Below the pieces are notes generated by a model that ran no database searches, was not told the origin of the DNA, and saw only the letters and a program-made list of their open reading frames with translations. Below are positions 1 to 7,335 of a stretch of 64,000 nt of DNA, piece after piece. Positions within the stretch are counted from its first letter, which is position 1. Each line of letters opens with the position of its first letter. The position numbers were made by a program, and so were the translations under genes. Origin of the DNA: an uncultured Muribaculaceae bacterium (GTDB lineage Bacteria > Bacteroidota > Bacteroidia > Bacteroidales > Muribaculaceae); contig CAJUFH010000006.1 in the NCBI GenBank assembly GCA_910585755.1, forward strand, positions 7,789 to 71,788, written 5' to 3'.

Positions 1-56
1 AGAGCATCTGACTGTTAATCAGAGGGTCGTTGGTTCGAGTCCATCTTGAAGCGCCA
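1..56 (+). tRNA. tRNA-Asn (GTT), 5' part missing at window edge
   Basis: The visible part holds a 5-bp anticodon stem (7-11 with 19-23) around a 7-nt loop at 12-18 with anticodon GTT at 14-16, which reads asparagine codons. A T-arm with the loop TTCGAGT follows. The 3' acceptor strand is at 46-52, the discriminator G at 53 and an encoded CCA at 54-56. The acceptor 5' strand and D-arm lie before the window. One T-arm pair (T·T) is a mismatch, which is tolerated in some tRNAs. A strong terminator follows at once. Confidence 0.9.
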
Positions 57-58
57 GT

Positions 59-96
59 GAGGCGGAGCGTCAATTTTGACGCTCCGCCTCGTTTTA
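59..96 (+). terminator. Rho-independent terminator of the tRNA-Asn transcript
   Basis: A perfect 14-bp GC-rich stem (59-72 with 77-90) has a 4-nt loop and is followed by a short T-run at 92-95. It begins three bases after the tRNA CCA end, so it should end the tRNA transcript. Confidence 0.85.
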
Positions 97-250
97 TCTC
101 GATTGGAGAGAGCAGGGGCGCGCTTCCGGGACGGCTGGGAGGCCGCTCGCTTACGCTCGCTCCACTGAACGGGGACACTTTCGCCTCGCGCCGGCTTGCC
201 TCCCCCCTGAATAGGAGGGGCGGGAAGGAAACCGGGGAGCCTCGGGCGGG

Positions 251-328
251 GGGAGGCCGGGGCGACTGAGGAAGGCAGCCGGGGGCGGAGGGAGGCCGGG
301 GCGACTGAGGAAGGCAGCCGGGGGCGGA
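251..328. repeat. 39-bp G-rich tandem repeat, two full copies
   Basis: Positions 251-289 and 290-328 are identical 39-bp units starting GGGAGGCCGGGGCGACTGAG. A degenerate partial third copy (GGAGGCCGATGGGCGG) follows at 341-356. The unit length is a multiple of three, but the surroundings show no coding character. It is probably an intergenic repeat without a gene product. Confidence 0.8.
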
Positions 329-364
329 GGGGGGGCGGTGGGAGGCCGATGGGCGGGGATATAA

Positions 365-524
365 AAGCAAAAAACGGAGCGTCAGTCGCGACGATCCGTT
401 TCTTTAAGGGATAATGATGTATCTTTATACTTTGCTCAAATAATTCGCTATGATTTGTAAACTTGTTTTTTCAGGCACTAAGATCTAAGCTTGGTATCTT
501 GGTTTTGCAATTCCTTTCGGATTG
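365..524 (-). ncRNA. Candidate small RNA on the minus strand
   Basis: On the minus strand a TACCTTTG box (537-530) matches the Bacteroidetes -7 consensus TAnnTTTG. It would start an RNA near 524. About 125 nt downstream lies a 12-bp hairpin with one mismatch (401-390 with 383-372) followed by TTTTTTGCTTTTAT, a textbook intrinsic terminator in that direction. No ORF of useful length lies between. The sequence is AT-richer than its surroundings. No clear -33 TTTG is seen, which weakens the promoter call. I do not recognise the RNA family; 6S-like, antisense and orphan sRNA are all possible. Confidence 0.45.
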
Positions 525-529
525 CGATG

Positions 530-537
530 CAAAGGTA
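530..537 (-). promoter_or_regulatory. Candidate -7 box for the minus-strand small RNA
   Basis: Minus-strand TACCTTTG fits TAnnTTTG exactly. A good TTTG at the expected -33 distance (about 556-560) is absent, so the box stands alone. Confidence 0.4.
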
Positions 538-640
538 ATAGATACTTATTACGAGGATGTTACAGACTGCGCACGTTTTCGCGACACCGCCGAAATTAAC
601 TTTGTTTAACTAAAAACGGCCCGCTTCGCCTTTTTTAACG

Positions 641-670
641 GGGGCTTTCGAGGGCTTTCAGCCCCTTTTT
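641..670 (+). terminator. Terminator-like hairpin in the uvrC leader
   Basis: GGGCT at 652-656 pairs with AGCCC at 660-664 across a 3-nt loop. A second GGGGCT at 641-646 can pair with AGCCCC at 660-665 instead. TTTTT follows at 666-670. It lies downstream of the TAACTTTG box at 597-604 and upstream of the box at 673-680, so it could end or attenuate transcripts from the first box. Confidence 0.45.
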
Positions 671-672
671 CG

Positions 673-680
673 TATCTTTG
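673..680 (+). promoter_or_regulatory. Candidate -7 box for uvrC
   Basis: TATCTTTG fits TAnnTTTG. The -33 region has only CTTTCG at 645-650, a poor TTTG match. A second exact box, TAACTTTG, lies at 597-604, with a terminator-like hairpin between the two. Which box drives uvrC cannot be decided from sequence. Confidence 0.4.
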
Positions 681-882
681 CTTTAGAAAGTGTTTAAATT
701 TATTCCGAGTTAATTGTTATGATAACTCTTTCGGGAATTTCGAGAGTCTTTTTGGCTGCTTCCGCAAGTCTCATCGGTCACGATGCCCGCATCGCTCCCT
801 CTTCAATTTGCGGAATCAGCTCAAAAATCCTTCTCTAAATTCTCCGAAAATAAATTTAAACAGTTTCTTAGATTTTAGACTA

Positions 883-2721
883 ATGGGCAAGCACTCGAAG
901 AACAAGAGTCCGGAATTGCAGGAAAAGATAGCGATTCTGCCGGAGACTCCCGGCGTTTATATGTATTACGACGCCGAGGGCACGGTTATTTACGTCGGGA
1001 AGGCGAAGAATCTCAAGCGGAGGGTGTCGTCGTACTTCAACCGCACGCACGACGTGCTCCGCACGGCGCTGCTTGTCAGGGCGATCGCGGATATGAGCTA
1101 TATCGTCGTGCCGACGGAGCAGGACGCGCTCAATCTCGAGAACTCGATGATCAAGGAGTACAAGCCCCGCTACAACGTGCTCCTGAAGGACGACAAGTCG
1201 TATCCCTGGATTTGCGTGACCTCGGAACTTTATCCTCGGGTGTTCATGACGCGGCAGCGCCTGCGCGACGGGTCGAAGTATTTCGGACCGTACACTGAGG
1301 CCGGGGCGGCGCGGGCCGTGCTGGAGCTGATTCGGGAGCTTTACCCCCTGCGGTCGTGCCGGGTGCCGATCACGCCGGAGTATCTTTCGCGCGGTAAGGG
1401 GAGGCTCTGCCTGGAATACCATCTGAAGCGGTGTCTAGGGTGCTGCGTCGAGGGGATGGTGACGCCTCAGGAGTATGCGGGGTGGATCGACCGCGTGAAG
1501 CAGATTCTGCGGGGAGAGACCGGGGAGCTTATGGCCTACCTCCGTGGCGAGATGGAGAGGCTTGCCGGGGAGCTGCGTTTCGAGGAGGCGCAGGAGCTGA
1601 AAGAGAAATACAAGCTGGTTGAGCGATACCGCGCCAAGAGCGTCATTGTCAGCCAGACGGTCGACCAGGTCGATGTCTTCGGGGTTGACGACGACGGGGG
1701 GCGCGACGTGTACATTAATTATATGCATGTCAGGCGGGGGGCGGTCGTGCGCTCGCTGACGCTCCAGTACAAGCGCCGTCTCGACGAGGGGCTGCCGCAG
1801 CTCCTGGGCTACGCCATGGGGGAGGTGCGCTCGCGGTTCCAGGCCGACTTCAAGGAGGTTGTGCTCCCGGAGCTGCCCGACGCGGAGTTCCCGGGGGTTA
1901 CGTTCACGATTCCCCAGCGCGGCGACAAGGCGAAGCTGCTTGATGTCTCGGCCCGCAACGCCCGCCAGAGCAAGATTGACGCGCTGAAGCATCTGGAGAA
2001 GACCGATCCGGCCAAGCGCGCCGAGCGGACGCTGGAACGGATGAAGGCCGACTTCCGCCTGAACGTGCTGCCGCGCCATGTCGAGTGCTTCGACAACTCC
2101 AATATCCAGGGCACGAACCCGGTAGCGTCGTGCGTGGTGTTCCGCGACGCCAAGCCGTCAAAAAAGGACTACCGCCACTTCATTATCAAGACCGTCGAGG
2201 GGCCCGACGATTTCGCGTCGATGAAGGAGGTCCTGACGCGCCGTTATTCCAGGATGCTCGCCGAGGCTCCCGACGACCTGCCACAGCTGATTGTGGTCGA
2301 CGGAGGCAAGGGGCAGCTTTCGGCCGCGGTCGAGGCGCTGGAGGAAATCGGGCTCCGGGGCGTGATTGCCGTGGTCGGCATCGCCAAGCGTCTGGAGGAG
2401 ATTTACTTCCCCGGCGATTCGGCCCCGCTTTACATCGACAAGAACTCGGAGAGCCTGCGGGTGGTCCAGCACCTGCGCGACGAGGCGCACCGCTTCGGTA
2501 TCACGCACCACCGCGACCGCCGATCGAAGGCCCAGATCGTCAGCGCGCTGTCGGGTATCAAGGGTATCGGTCCGGCCACGGAGCGCGAGCTGCTGAGCCG
2601 CTTCAAGAGCGCCAAGCGGGTCGCGGAGGCGTCGCTCGACGCTCTTGCCGAGGTCGTGGGGCCTGCGAAGGCGAGACTCGTCAAAGAGGGATTGACCCGT
2701 AAGGGGGGTGATTTGGTCTGA
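883..2721 (+). CDS. uvrC: Excinuclease ABC subunit C (UvrC)
   Basis: UvrC makes both incisions around bulky DNA lesions in UvrABC nucleotide excision repair in the cytoplasm. The 612-residue product is of normal family length. It has the GIY-YIG endonuclease module at about residues 17-95 (GVYMYY, then VIYVGKAKNLKRR), a UVR coiled-coil motif near 224-250 (MERLAGELRFEEAQELKEK), the RNase H-like second nuclease domain (CFDNSNIQGTNPVAS near 401, VVDGGKGQLSA near 471) and tandem helix-hairpin-helix motifs from about 560. I chose ATG 883 because the protein body starts there; an in-frame TTG at 808 would add 25 residues with no family likeness. The next gene starts 69 nt downstream on the same strand. 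Confidence 0.95.
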   Translation: MGKHSKNKSPELQEKIAILPETPGVYMYYDAEGTVIYVGKAKNLKRRVSSYFNRTHDVLRTALLVRAIADMSYIVVPTEQDALNLENSMIKEYKPRYNVLLKDDKSYPWICVTSELYPRVFMTRQRLRDGSKYFGPYTEAGAARAVLELIRELYPLRSCRVPITPEYLSRGKGRLCLEYHLKRCLGCCVEGMVTPQEYAGWIDRVKQILRGETGELMAYLRGEMERLAGELRFEEAQELKEKYKLVERYRAKSVIVSQTVDQVDVFGVDDDGGRDVYINYMHVRRGAVVRSLTLQYKRRLDEGLPQLLGYAMGEVRSRFQADFKEVVLPELPDAEFPGVTFTIPQRGDKAKLLDVSARNARQSKIDALKHLEKTDPAKRAERTLERMKADFRLNVLPRHVECFDNSNIQGTNPVASCVVFRDAKPSKKDYRHFIIKTVEGPDDFASMKEVLTRRYSRMLAEAPDDLPQLIVVDGGKGQLSAAVEALEEIGLRGVIAVVGIAKRLEEIYFPGDSAPLYIDKNSESLRVVQHLRDEAHRFGITHHRDRRSKAQIVSALSGIKGIGPATERELLSRFKSAKRVAEASLDALAEVVGPAKARLVKEGLTRKGGDLV

Positions 2722-2790
2722 AAAGTGTATTTTCGCGGGGCGTTCAACTTTTTGGGGTACATTCGCGTTAAGAATATAAAAGTAAAAAAG

Positions 2791-3765
2791 ATGAGAGGGA
2801 TTGTAAGAAAATATGCCGCCGCGGCCGCGATATTTGCCGCTGCTTCCGGACTCGGCGCTTCGGCGCAGAGATTCGAGCCTATAAAATATGGAGATTTCGA
2901 GAACTGGGTAACCCGCAACATTCCCGAGTCGCGCATCATCGGGGGCAAGACCAAGACGCTCTACGAGATAGCGCCTAACGCCACTATCAATGGCGACAAG
3001 GTGTATACCAACCAGGGAGGCTCCCCATGGGCTACCTCCAACATCATGGCGAAAGTGATGGGAATCACCAAGGGTAGCAACGCCGTTTTTCCCGACAGGA
3101 GGGAGACGGGGGGCCGCTGCTGCAAGATGACGACGCTGATGGAGCAATGCAAGGCGTTGGGAATCATTAATGTAGACGTGGTAGTCGCCGGGTCAATCTT
3201 CCTGGGCAGATTCTTCGAGCCGGTGAAATCGACCTCCGAGCCGTACTCGAAAATGGAGATGGGGATTCCCTACACGGGACGCCCCAAGGCGCTCAGATTC
3301 GACTACAAGGTAGAGGTGCCGAAAGGTGGAGGCCGGGTCTATTCTTCGGGTTTCGGTAAGAAAAAGACACTTCCGGGTACCGACAATGCGGAGGTTTACA
3401 TCATCCTCCAGCGCCGTTGGGAGGACGAGGACGGGAACCTTTACGCCAAGCGCGTTGGGACCGGGCGCGAGCATTTCGGACGCTCCACCCAGGGGTGGGT
3501 CAACGGTCACAAGCTCCCCGTTCTTTACGGCGACATAACCTTAAGGCCAGACTATAAGAGCTGGATGGGGCTGATTCCCGAGGACAAGAGCTATTACGCC
3601 CGCAACTCAAAGGGAAAGATGGTGCCTGTCAAGGAGGTCGGATGGGACTCGCCCGACGCGACCCCGACGCATCTGATGGTTATGGCTTCAGCAGGCTCGG
3701 GCACCGCCTATATCGGGACCCTCGGGCTGACTCTGTGGCTTGATAATGTCGGATTAGTATATTAG
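2791..3765 (+). CDS. Exported PCMD-type (putative carbohydrate metabolism) domain protein
   Basis: The 324-residue product starts with a clear signal peptide (about residues 1-24, ending GLGASAQ), so it acts outside the cytoplasm. The body, with DFENW near the N-terminus, a GSPWATSN segment and a beta-rich C-terminal half ending in a LTLWLDNVGLVY strand, resembles Bacteroidetes proteins with the PCMD domain, thought to bind or process carbohydrate. No catalytic residues can be named. ATG 2791 was chosen over an in-frame GTG at 2725 because the signal peptide begins there. It is 69 nt after uvrC on the same strand. Its 3' end overlaps the convergent MATE gene by four bases (3762-3765). Confidence 0.6.
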   Translation: MRGIVRKYAAAAAIFAAASGLGASAQRFEPIKYGDFENWVTRNIPESRIIGGKTKTLYEIAPNATINGDKVYTNQGGSPWATSNIMAKVMGITKGSNAVFPDRRETGGRCCKMTTLMEQCKALGIINVDVVVAGSIFLGRFFEPVKSTSEPYSKMEMGIPYTGRPKALRFDYKVEVPKGGGRVYSSGFGKKKTLPGTDNAEVYIILQRRWEDEDGNLYAKRVGTGREHFGRSTQGWVNGHKLPVLYGDITLRPDYKSWMGLIPEDKSYYARNSKGKMVPVKEVGWDSPDATPTHLMVMASAGSGTAYIGTLGLTLWLDNVGLVY

Positions 3766-5177
3766 GCGAGGGGGGCGGTTTTGAGGCCTTTGCGGAGCCA
3801 GTAGCCGCCGCGGAGACGCCAGAGGAAGATGGCGCCGCGGAAGCAGAGCTCGGCACACATCGCGGCCCATACTCCGGCAAGTCCCATCGTCGGAGCCAGC
3901 AGGGCGGCCAACGGGATGCGCACGAGCCAGATGCTGCCGAAATTCATCACGGCGGGGATAATCGTGTCGCCGACCCCCACCATCGCGCCGTAGGCCACGA
4001 TCGAGGCGGCGTACATCGGCTCGGCCCACGCCTCGATGCGGAGCGCTTCCGCTCCGAGGGCGCAGATTTCTTCGACGGGACTCATCAGGGCCATCACGGC
4101 CGGCGCGGCGATGTAGAGGATTACCCCCATGACGGTCATAATCGCCATGCCCATCCCTACCGTTATGTAGGCGAACTGCCTCGCAAGGCGCGGGCGTCCG
4201 GCGCCGTAGCTTTGGCCGGTGAGGGTGGTTGCGGCGTCGCCGATTCCGAATCCGGGCATGTAGCAGAGGCTTTCCGCCGTCACGGCGAAGGCGTTGGCGG
4301 CGATTGCCATTATGCCGAGGGGGGCCACGATGATGGTGATCATAATCTGCGCGGCGGCAAACACGGCGTGCTCGAGCGTCATCGGAGCCGCGACCTTGAC
4401 GGCGTTGCGTAGCACCGGGCGCGTCGGCCGGTAAGAAATCGCACGCCCTTTGAGCGCGATATGCTCCTGGCGCGTCAGGAGGTACCACAGCACGAGCGCC
4501 ACCGTGACGATTTCCGCCGAGACGGTGCCGAGCGCCGCCCCGAGGACGCCTAATCCTGCGCCGGGCATCGTGAACGACACGCCTAACCATTCAACCGGGC
4601 GGGTGGGGAATATCAGGAACAGGTTGAATACCACGTCGAGTAGGCACATCATGACGTTGAGGCCTCCAGGAACCTTCATATTTCCCGCGGCGCGGAGTAT
4701 TCCCGAGCCTAAATAGTTGAGCGTCAGCAATGGGAGCGCCCCGACGAACACGGCGAAGTAGAGGGTCGCGTTGCCGCAGACGGTCTCGCTCCCTCCGAGC
4801 CAGTGAGGCAGGGGCCGGGCAATCGCCAGCCCTATCAGCGCCATCACGGTTCCGAAGATTAAGGAGGCGGTGAGGCCCTGGGCCACAATCTTGCGGGCCG
4901 AGGCGTAGTCTGTCGCTCCGACGCGGTGGGCCACCTGCACGGAAAAGCCCGCTGTCGCCGCCGAGCAGATTCCCCAGAAAAGCCACAGCGAGGAGCTCAT
5001 CAGGCCGATGGATGCCGAATCGTCGGCTCCGAGGCGCCCGACCATCGACGCGTCGATGTACTGCATGATGATGCTGGATAGCTGTGCCATAATGGCCGGC
5101 CACGACAATTGCGCGGCCAGCTTCAGGCGTTGGCGGAAATCGAGGGGCTTCCCCTGCTGTATAAGTGCTATGCTCAA
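3762..5177 (-). CDS. MATE family multidrug/metabolite efflux transporter
   Basis: The roughly 470-residue product is an inner-membrane antiporter of the MATE (NorM/DinF) family, exporting cationic drugs or metabolites with H+ or Na+ entry. It shows about 12 hydrophobic segments, the family start (LKLAAQLSWPAIMAQLSS), a GRLG-type loop after the first helix and two homologous halves. The start appears to be TTG at 5177, one base after the TGA of the upstream aminotransferase (TGATTTG). The next internal ATG would remove the first helix. It is the third gene of the DUF3737-PatB-MATE operon, so translation is probably coupled. The substrate is unknown; the operon partner suggests a sulfur- or amino-acid-derived metabolite (inference). 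Confidence 0.88.
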   Translation of the reverse strand: MSIALIQQGKPLDFRQRLKLAAQLSWPAIMAQLSSIIMQYIDASMVGRLGADDSASIGLMSSSLWLFWGICSAATAGFSVQVAHRVGATDYASARKIVAQGLTASLIFGTVMALIGLAIARPLPHWLGGSETVCGNATLYFAVFVGALPLLTLNYLGSGILRAAGNMKVPGGLNVMMCLLDVVFNLFLIFPTRPVEWLGVSFTMPGAGLGVLGAALGTVSAEIVTVALVLWYLLTRQEHIALKGRAISYRPTRPVLRNAVKVAAPMTLEHAVFAAAQIMITIIVAPLGIMAIAANAFAVTAESLCYMPGFGIGDAATTLTGQSYGAGRPRLARQFAYITVGMGMAIMTVMGVILYIAAPAVMALMSPVEEICALGAEALRIEAWAEPMYAASIVAYGAMVGVGDTIIPAVMNFGSIWLVRIPLAALLAPTMGLAGVWAAMCAELCFRGAIFLWRLRGGYWLRKGLKTAPLA

Positions 5178-5178
5178 A

Positions 5179-6369
5179 TCATTGCCGTTTAAGTTGTTTC
5201 AGACCGGCCGCGAGGCGTTTCAGCCCTTCGGCGAGCTGGCGGCGGGGACACGCGATATTTATGCGCAGGTAGCCGCCGCTGCCGTACATCTCGCCGCAGT
5301 TGACCCATACCTTGGCGTTCTCCTTCAGCCATTCCTCCATTGTTTCGGACGGGATGCCGAGGGAGCTTACGTCGAGCCATGGGAGGTATGTTGCCTCCAG
5401 GAGCGACAGTTTCAGGTAGGGAAGCTCCTCTGCCAGGAATGAGAGGGTAAACTCGTAATTGTCAGTTATGTATGCTTTCAGTGCCTCGAGCCACAGCGCT
5501 CCCTCCGGGGAGTAGGCGGCTTTCAGCCCTTCAACTCCGAAGGGGTTCACGTCGCAGACCTCGTTTATGTTGATTGCCTTGTCGACCAGCGCTTTGACAT
5601 CGCTGTCGGGGCAGATTATGTTGGCAATCTGGAGCCCGGCGGTGTTGAACGCCTTGGAGGGGGAGAGGCAGACGACGGCCCGGGGGTCGATAGGTCCGTA
5701 GGGGGTATAGCGGTTGTCGCCGATTGTAAGCTCGCAGTGGATTTCGTCGCTGACGACCCTCACTCCGTTGCGGCCGCAGATTTCAGCCACGCGGCGCAGC
5801 TCGTCAGCGGTCCAGGCCCTTCCGGCAGGATTGGCGGGGTTGCAGAGGAGCATCAGGGTGTTCCCCGGGCCGGCGGCTGCGCGTTCGAGCGCCTCGAAGT
5901 CCATGCGGTAGGTGAAGCGCCCGTCGGGAAGCTCTTCGCGGCGCAGTGGGGCTTCGACGACGCGGCATCCGTTGTTGCGGATCGAGGAGAAGAAGCAGTT
6001 GTAGACCGGAGTCTGCACGATTACTCCCTCCCCCTCTTTCGCCAACGCCTTGATAATGGCTGAAATAGCCGGGACTACGCCGGAGGTGTAGATTACCTGT
6101 TCCCGGTCGAAACGATAGCCGTGGCGGTCGGCGAACCAGCGGGTCAGCGCCTCGTAATAGTCGTCGCCTACGAGGGTATAGCCGAAAACGCCGTGGTCGA
6201 CGCGCCGGCGGAGCGCCTCGATAACGCAGGGGGCGGTGCGGAAATCCATATCCGCGACCCATAGGGGTATGACCTCCGGGTCAGGGTCGGAGTCCCATTT
6301 GTAAGAGCCCGAACCCCGGCGGTCGGCCGGGGTGTCGAAGTCGAAAGTATGGTTGGGTCTGTTATCCAT
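5179..6369 (-). CDS. PatB/MalY-type PLP-dependent aminotransferase (C-S lyase family)
   Basis: The family comprises fold-type I PLP enzymes that often act as cystathionine beta-lyases. The 396-residue product has the PatB/MalY start (FDFDTPADRRGSGSYKWD, then VIPLWVADMDF), the YTSGVVPAI segment, the PLP-ring Asp/Tyr region SDEIHCEL and the Schiff-base lysine in SPSKAFNTAG (about K239). I chose ATG 6369, whose A is the last base of the upstream TGA (TGATG), over ATG 6393, which lies inside the DUF3737 gene. This overlap and the one-base gap to the MATE gene mark a tight operon. Whether it acts as a C-S lyase or a transaminase cannot be told from sequence. Confidence 0.88.
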   Translation of the reverse strand: MDNRPNHTFDFDTPADRRGSGSYKWDSDPDPEVIPLWVADMDFRTAPCVIEALRRRVDHGVFGYTLVGDDYYEALTRWFADRHGYRFDREQVIYTSGVVPAISAIIKALAKEGEGVIVQTPVYNCFFSSIRNNGCRVVEAPLRREELPDGRFTYRMDFEALERAAAGPGNTLMLLCNPANPAGRAWTADELRRVAEICGRNGVRVVSDEIHCELTIGDNRYTPYGPIDPRAVVCLSPSKAFNTAGLQIANIICPDSDVKALVDKAININEVCDVNPFGVEGLKAAYSPEGALWLEALKAYITDNYEFTLSFLAEELPYLKLSLLEATYLPWLDVSSLGIPSETMEEWLKENAKVWVNCGEMYGSGGYLRINIACPRRQLAEGLKRLAAGLKQLKRQ

Positions 6370-7247
6370 CAGATTTCGGTCGAAATCTCGCAATCGGCGG
6401 GGTCGAGGATGTTTTTGTCGAGTATTATCTCACCGATACTCAGCGCCTTTATGGAGCCGGAGCGGGGATTCTTGACGCTGACGATGGCGTTCTTGACCGT
6501 AGCCCGCAGGTCGGAGTCCTCGAACGCCAGGTCGCAGGCGGGGCCGAACTCACAGTCCTCCAGCACAAGGTTCTCGCAGTAGCAAAGGGGCTGCGTGCCG
6601 TTGATTTTGCAGCGCACCAGGCGCAGGTTGCGCGAGTGCCACCCGAGGTATTCCCCTTCGAAAACGGAGTCATAGACCGTCACGTTGTCTGTTTCCCAAA
6701 ACGCGTCCTTGGAGTCGATTACGGCGTTGCGGATTACGACGTCGCGGCAATACTGGAAGGAGTAGTTGCCCTGCTGGCGGTAGCGGTCAATGTCAACGTC
6801 GGAGCAATGGAAGAAAACGTAGTCGGCCTTCTGGACCTCGACGTCGCGGAGGCGCACCCCGCGGCAGCTCCAGAGGGTTTCCTGGGCGTCGGGGATGCGG
6901 ACATCCTCCAGCGAGAGGTTGTCCATCTCGCGGAACATCTTCGGCGCGTCGACCTGCGTGTGGCTCATTTCGAGATTCTTAGAATACCAGAGGGCGGCGC
7001 GTGCCCCGGGGGTGAACTCGCAGTCGGCGACCCGGAAGCCGTCGACATGCCAGAAGGGGTATTTTCCCTCGAAGCGGCACCGTACGGCCTCAATCTGCGT
7101 GCAGCATTTGAGGGCCGACTCTCCCGGATGGAAAACGGTGTCGGTAAGGCGCAGGTTGTGTGTCGCGAACAGGGCGCGTTCGCCTCCGAACTCCTCCCCC
7201 TTGATTTCCTTGAGGGAGGTGGGGTCGGTTATGCTTTTGATTTCCAT
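6369..7247 (-). CDS. DUF3737 family protein (right-handed beta-helix)
   Basis: The 292-residue cytoplasmic protein has no signal peptide. Almost its whole length is made of short repeats of the form hydrophobic-x-C/D-x-x-F (such as LRLTDTVFHPGES, VEAVRC-type and LVRCKINGTQPL turns), which build a right-handed parallel beta-helix like pentapeptide-repeat proteins. This fits DUF3737, a family of unknown function. Its stop overlaps the start of the PatB-like gene (TGATG), and a MATE exporter follows, so the three products probably serve one task. A 12-bp hairpin ends five bases before its ATG and could affect initiation. No catalytic residues can be named. Confidence 0.8.
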   Translation of the reverse strand: MEIKSITDPTSLKEIKGEEFGGERALFATHNLRLTDTVFHPGESALKCCTQIEAVRCRFEGKYPFWHVDGFRVADCEFTPGARAALWYSKNLEMSHTQVDAPKMFREMDNLSLEDVRIPDAQETLWSCRGVRLRDVEVQKADYVFFHCSDVDIDRYRQQGNYSFQYCRDVVIRNAVIDSKDAFWETDNVTVYDSVFEGEYLGWHSRNLRLVRCKINGTQPLCYCENLVLEDCEFGPACDLAFEDSDLRATVKNAIVSVKNPRSGSIKALSIGEIILDKNILDPADCEISTEI

Positions 7248-7252
7248 AATAA

Positions 7253-7286
7253 AGTAACTTCGCGGTTTTTCAATCGCGAAGTTACT
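7253..7286 (-). terminator. Perfect 12-bp hairpin between the FadL-like gene and DUF3737
   Basis: AGTAACTTCGCG (7253-7264) is repeated inverted at 7275-7286 with a 10-nt loop. In the minus direction it is followed by TTTATT and then the ATG of the DUF3737 gene. It fits a terminator for the FadL-like gene (stop at 7336), but sits so close to the next start that it may also limit read-through or ribosome access. Confidence 0.7.
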
Positions 7287-7335
7287 AAAAATCGTTCAGA
7301 CGCGGATTACCCAAATCTTCGGCCCGCTTACCAAA

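Larger units (their letters stand above)
57..882. other. Gene-free stretch between tRNA-Asn and uvrC
   Basis: No credible protein gene is seen. The stretch holds the tRNA terminator (59-96), a copy of a GCTCGCTTACGCTCGC-like motif at 145-160, a G-rich 39-bp tandem repeat (251-328), a hairpin with a T-tail on the minus strand (361-401) that could end a small minus-strand RNA, a candidate minus-strand promoter box (530-537), and the leader region of uvrC with two plus-strand TAnnTTTG boxes (597-604 and 673-680) separated by a terminator-like hairpin (641-670). Confidence 0.7.

Noticed and set aside
30..269. 79-residue open frame running from the tRNA into the spacer
   Set aside because: It starts inside the tRNA, crosses its terminator and enters the G-rich repeat; no coding character.
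251..328. CRISPR array
   Set aside because: The two 39-bp units are directly adjacent with no spacers, and no cas gene is near.
808..882. TTG start that would lengthen UvrC by 25 residues
   Set aside because: The added residues do not resemble UvrC, and ATG 883 gives the normal N-terminus.
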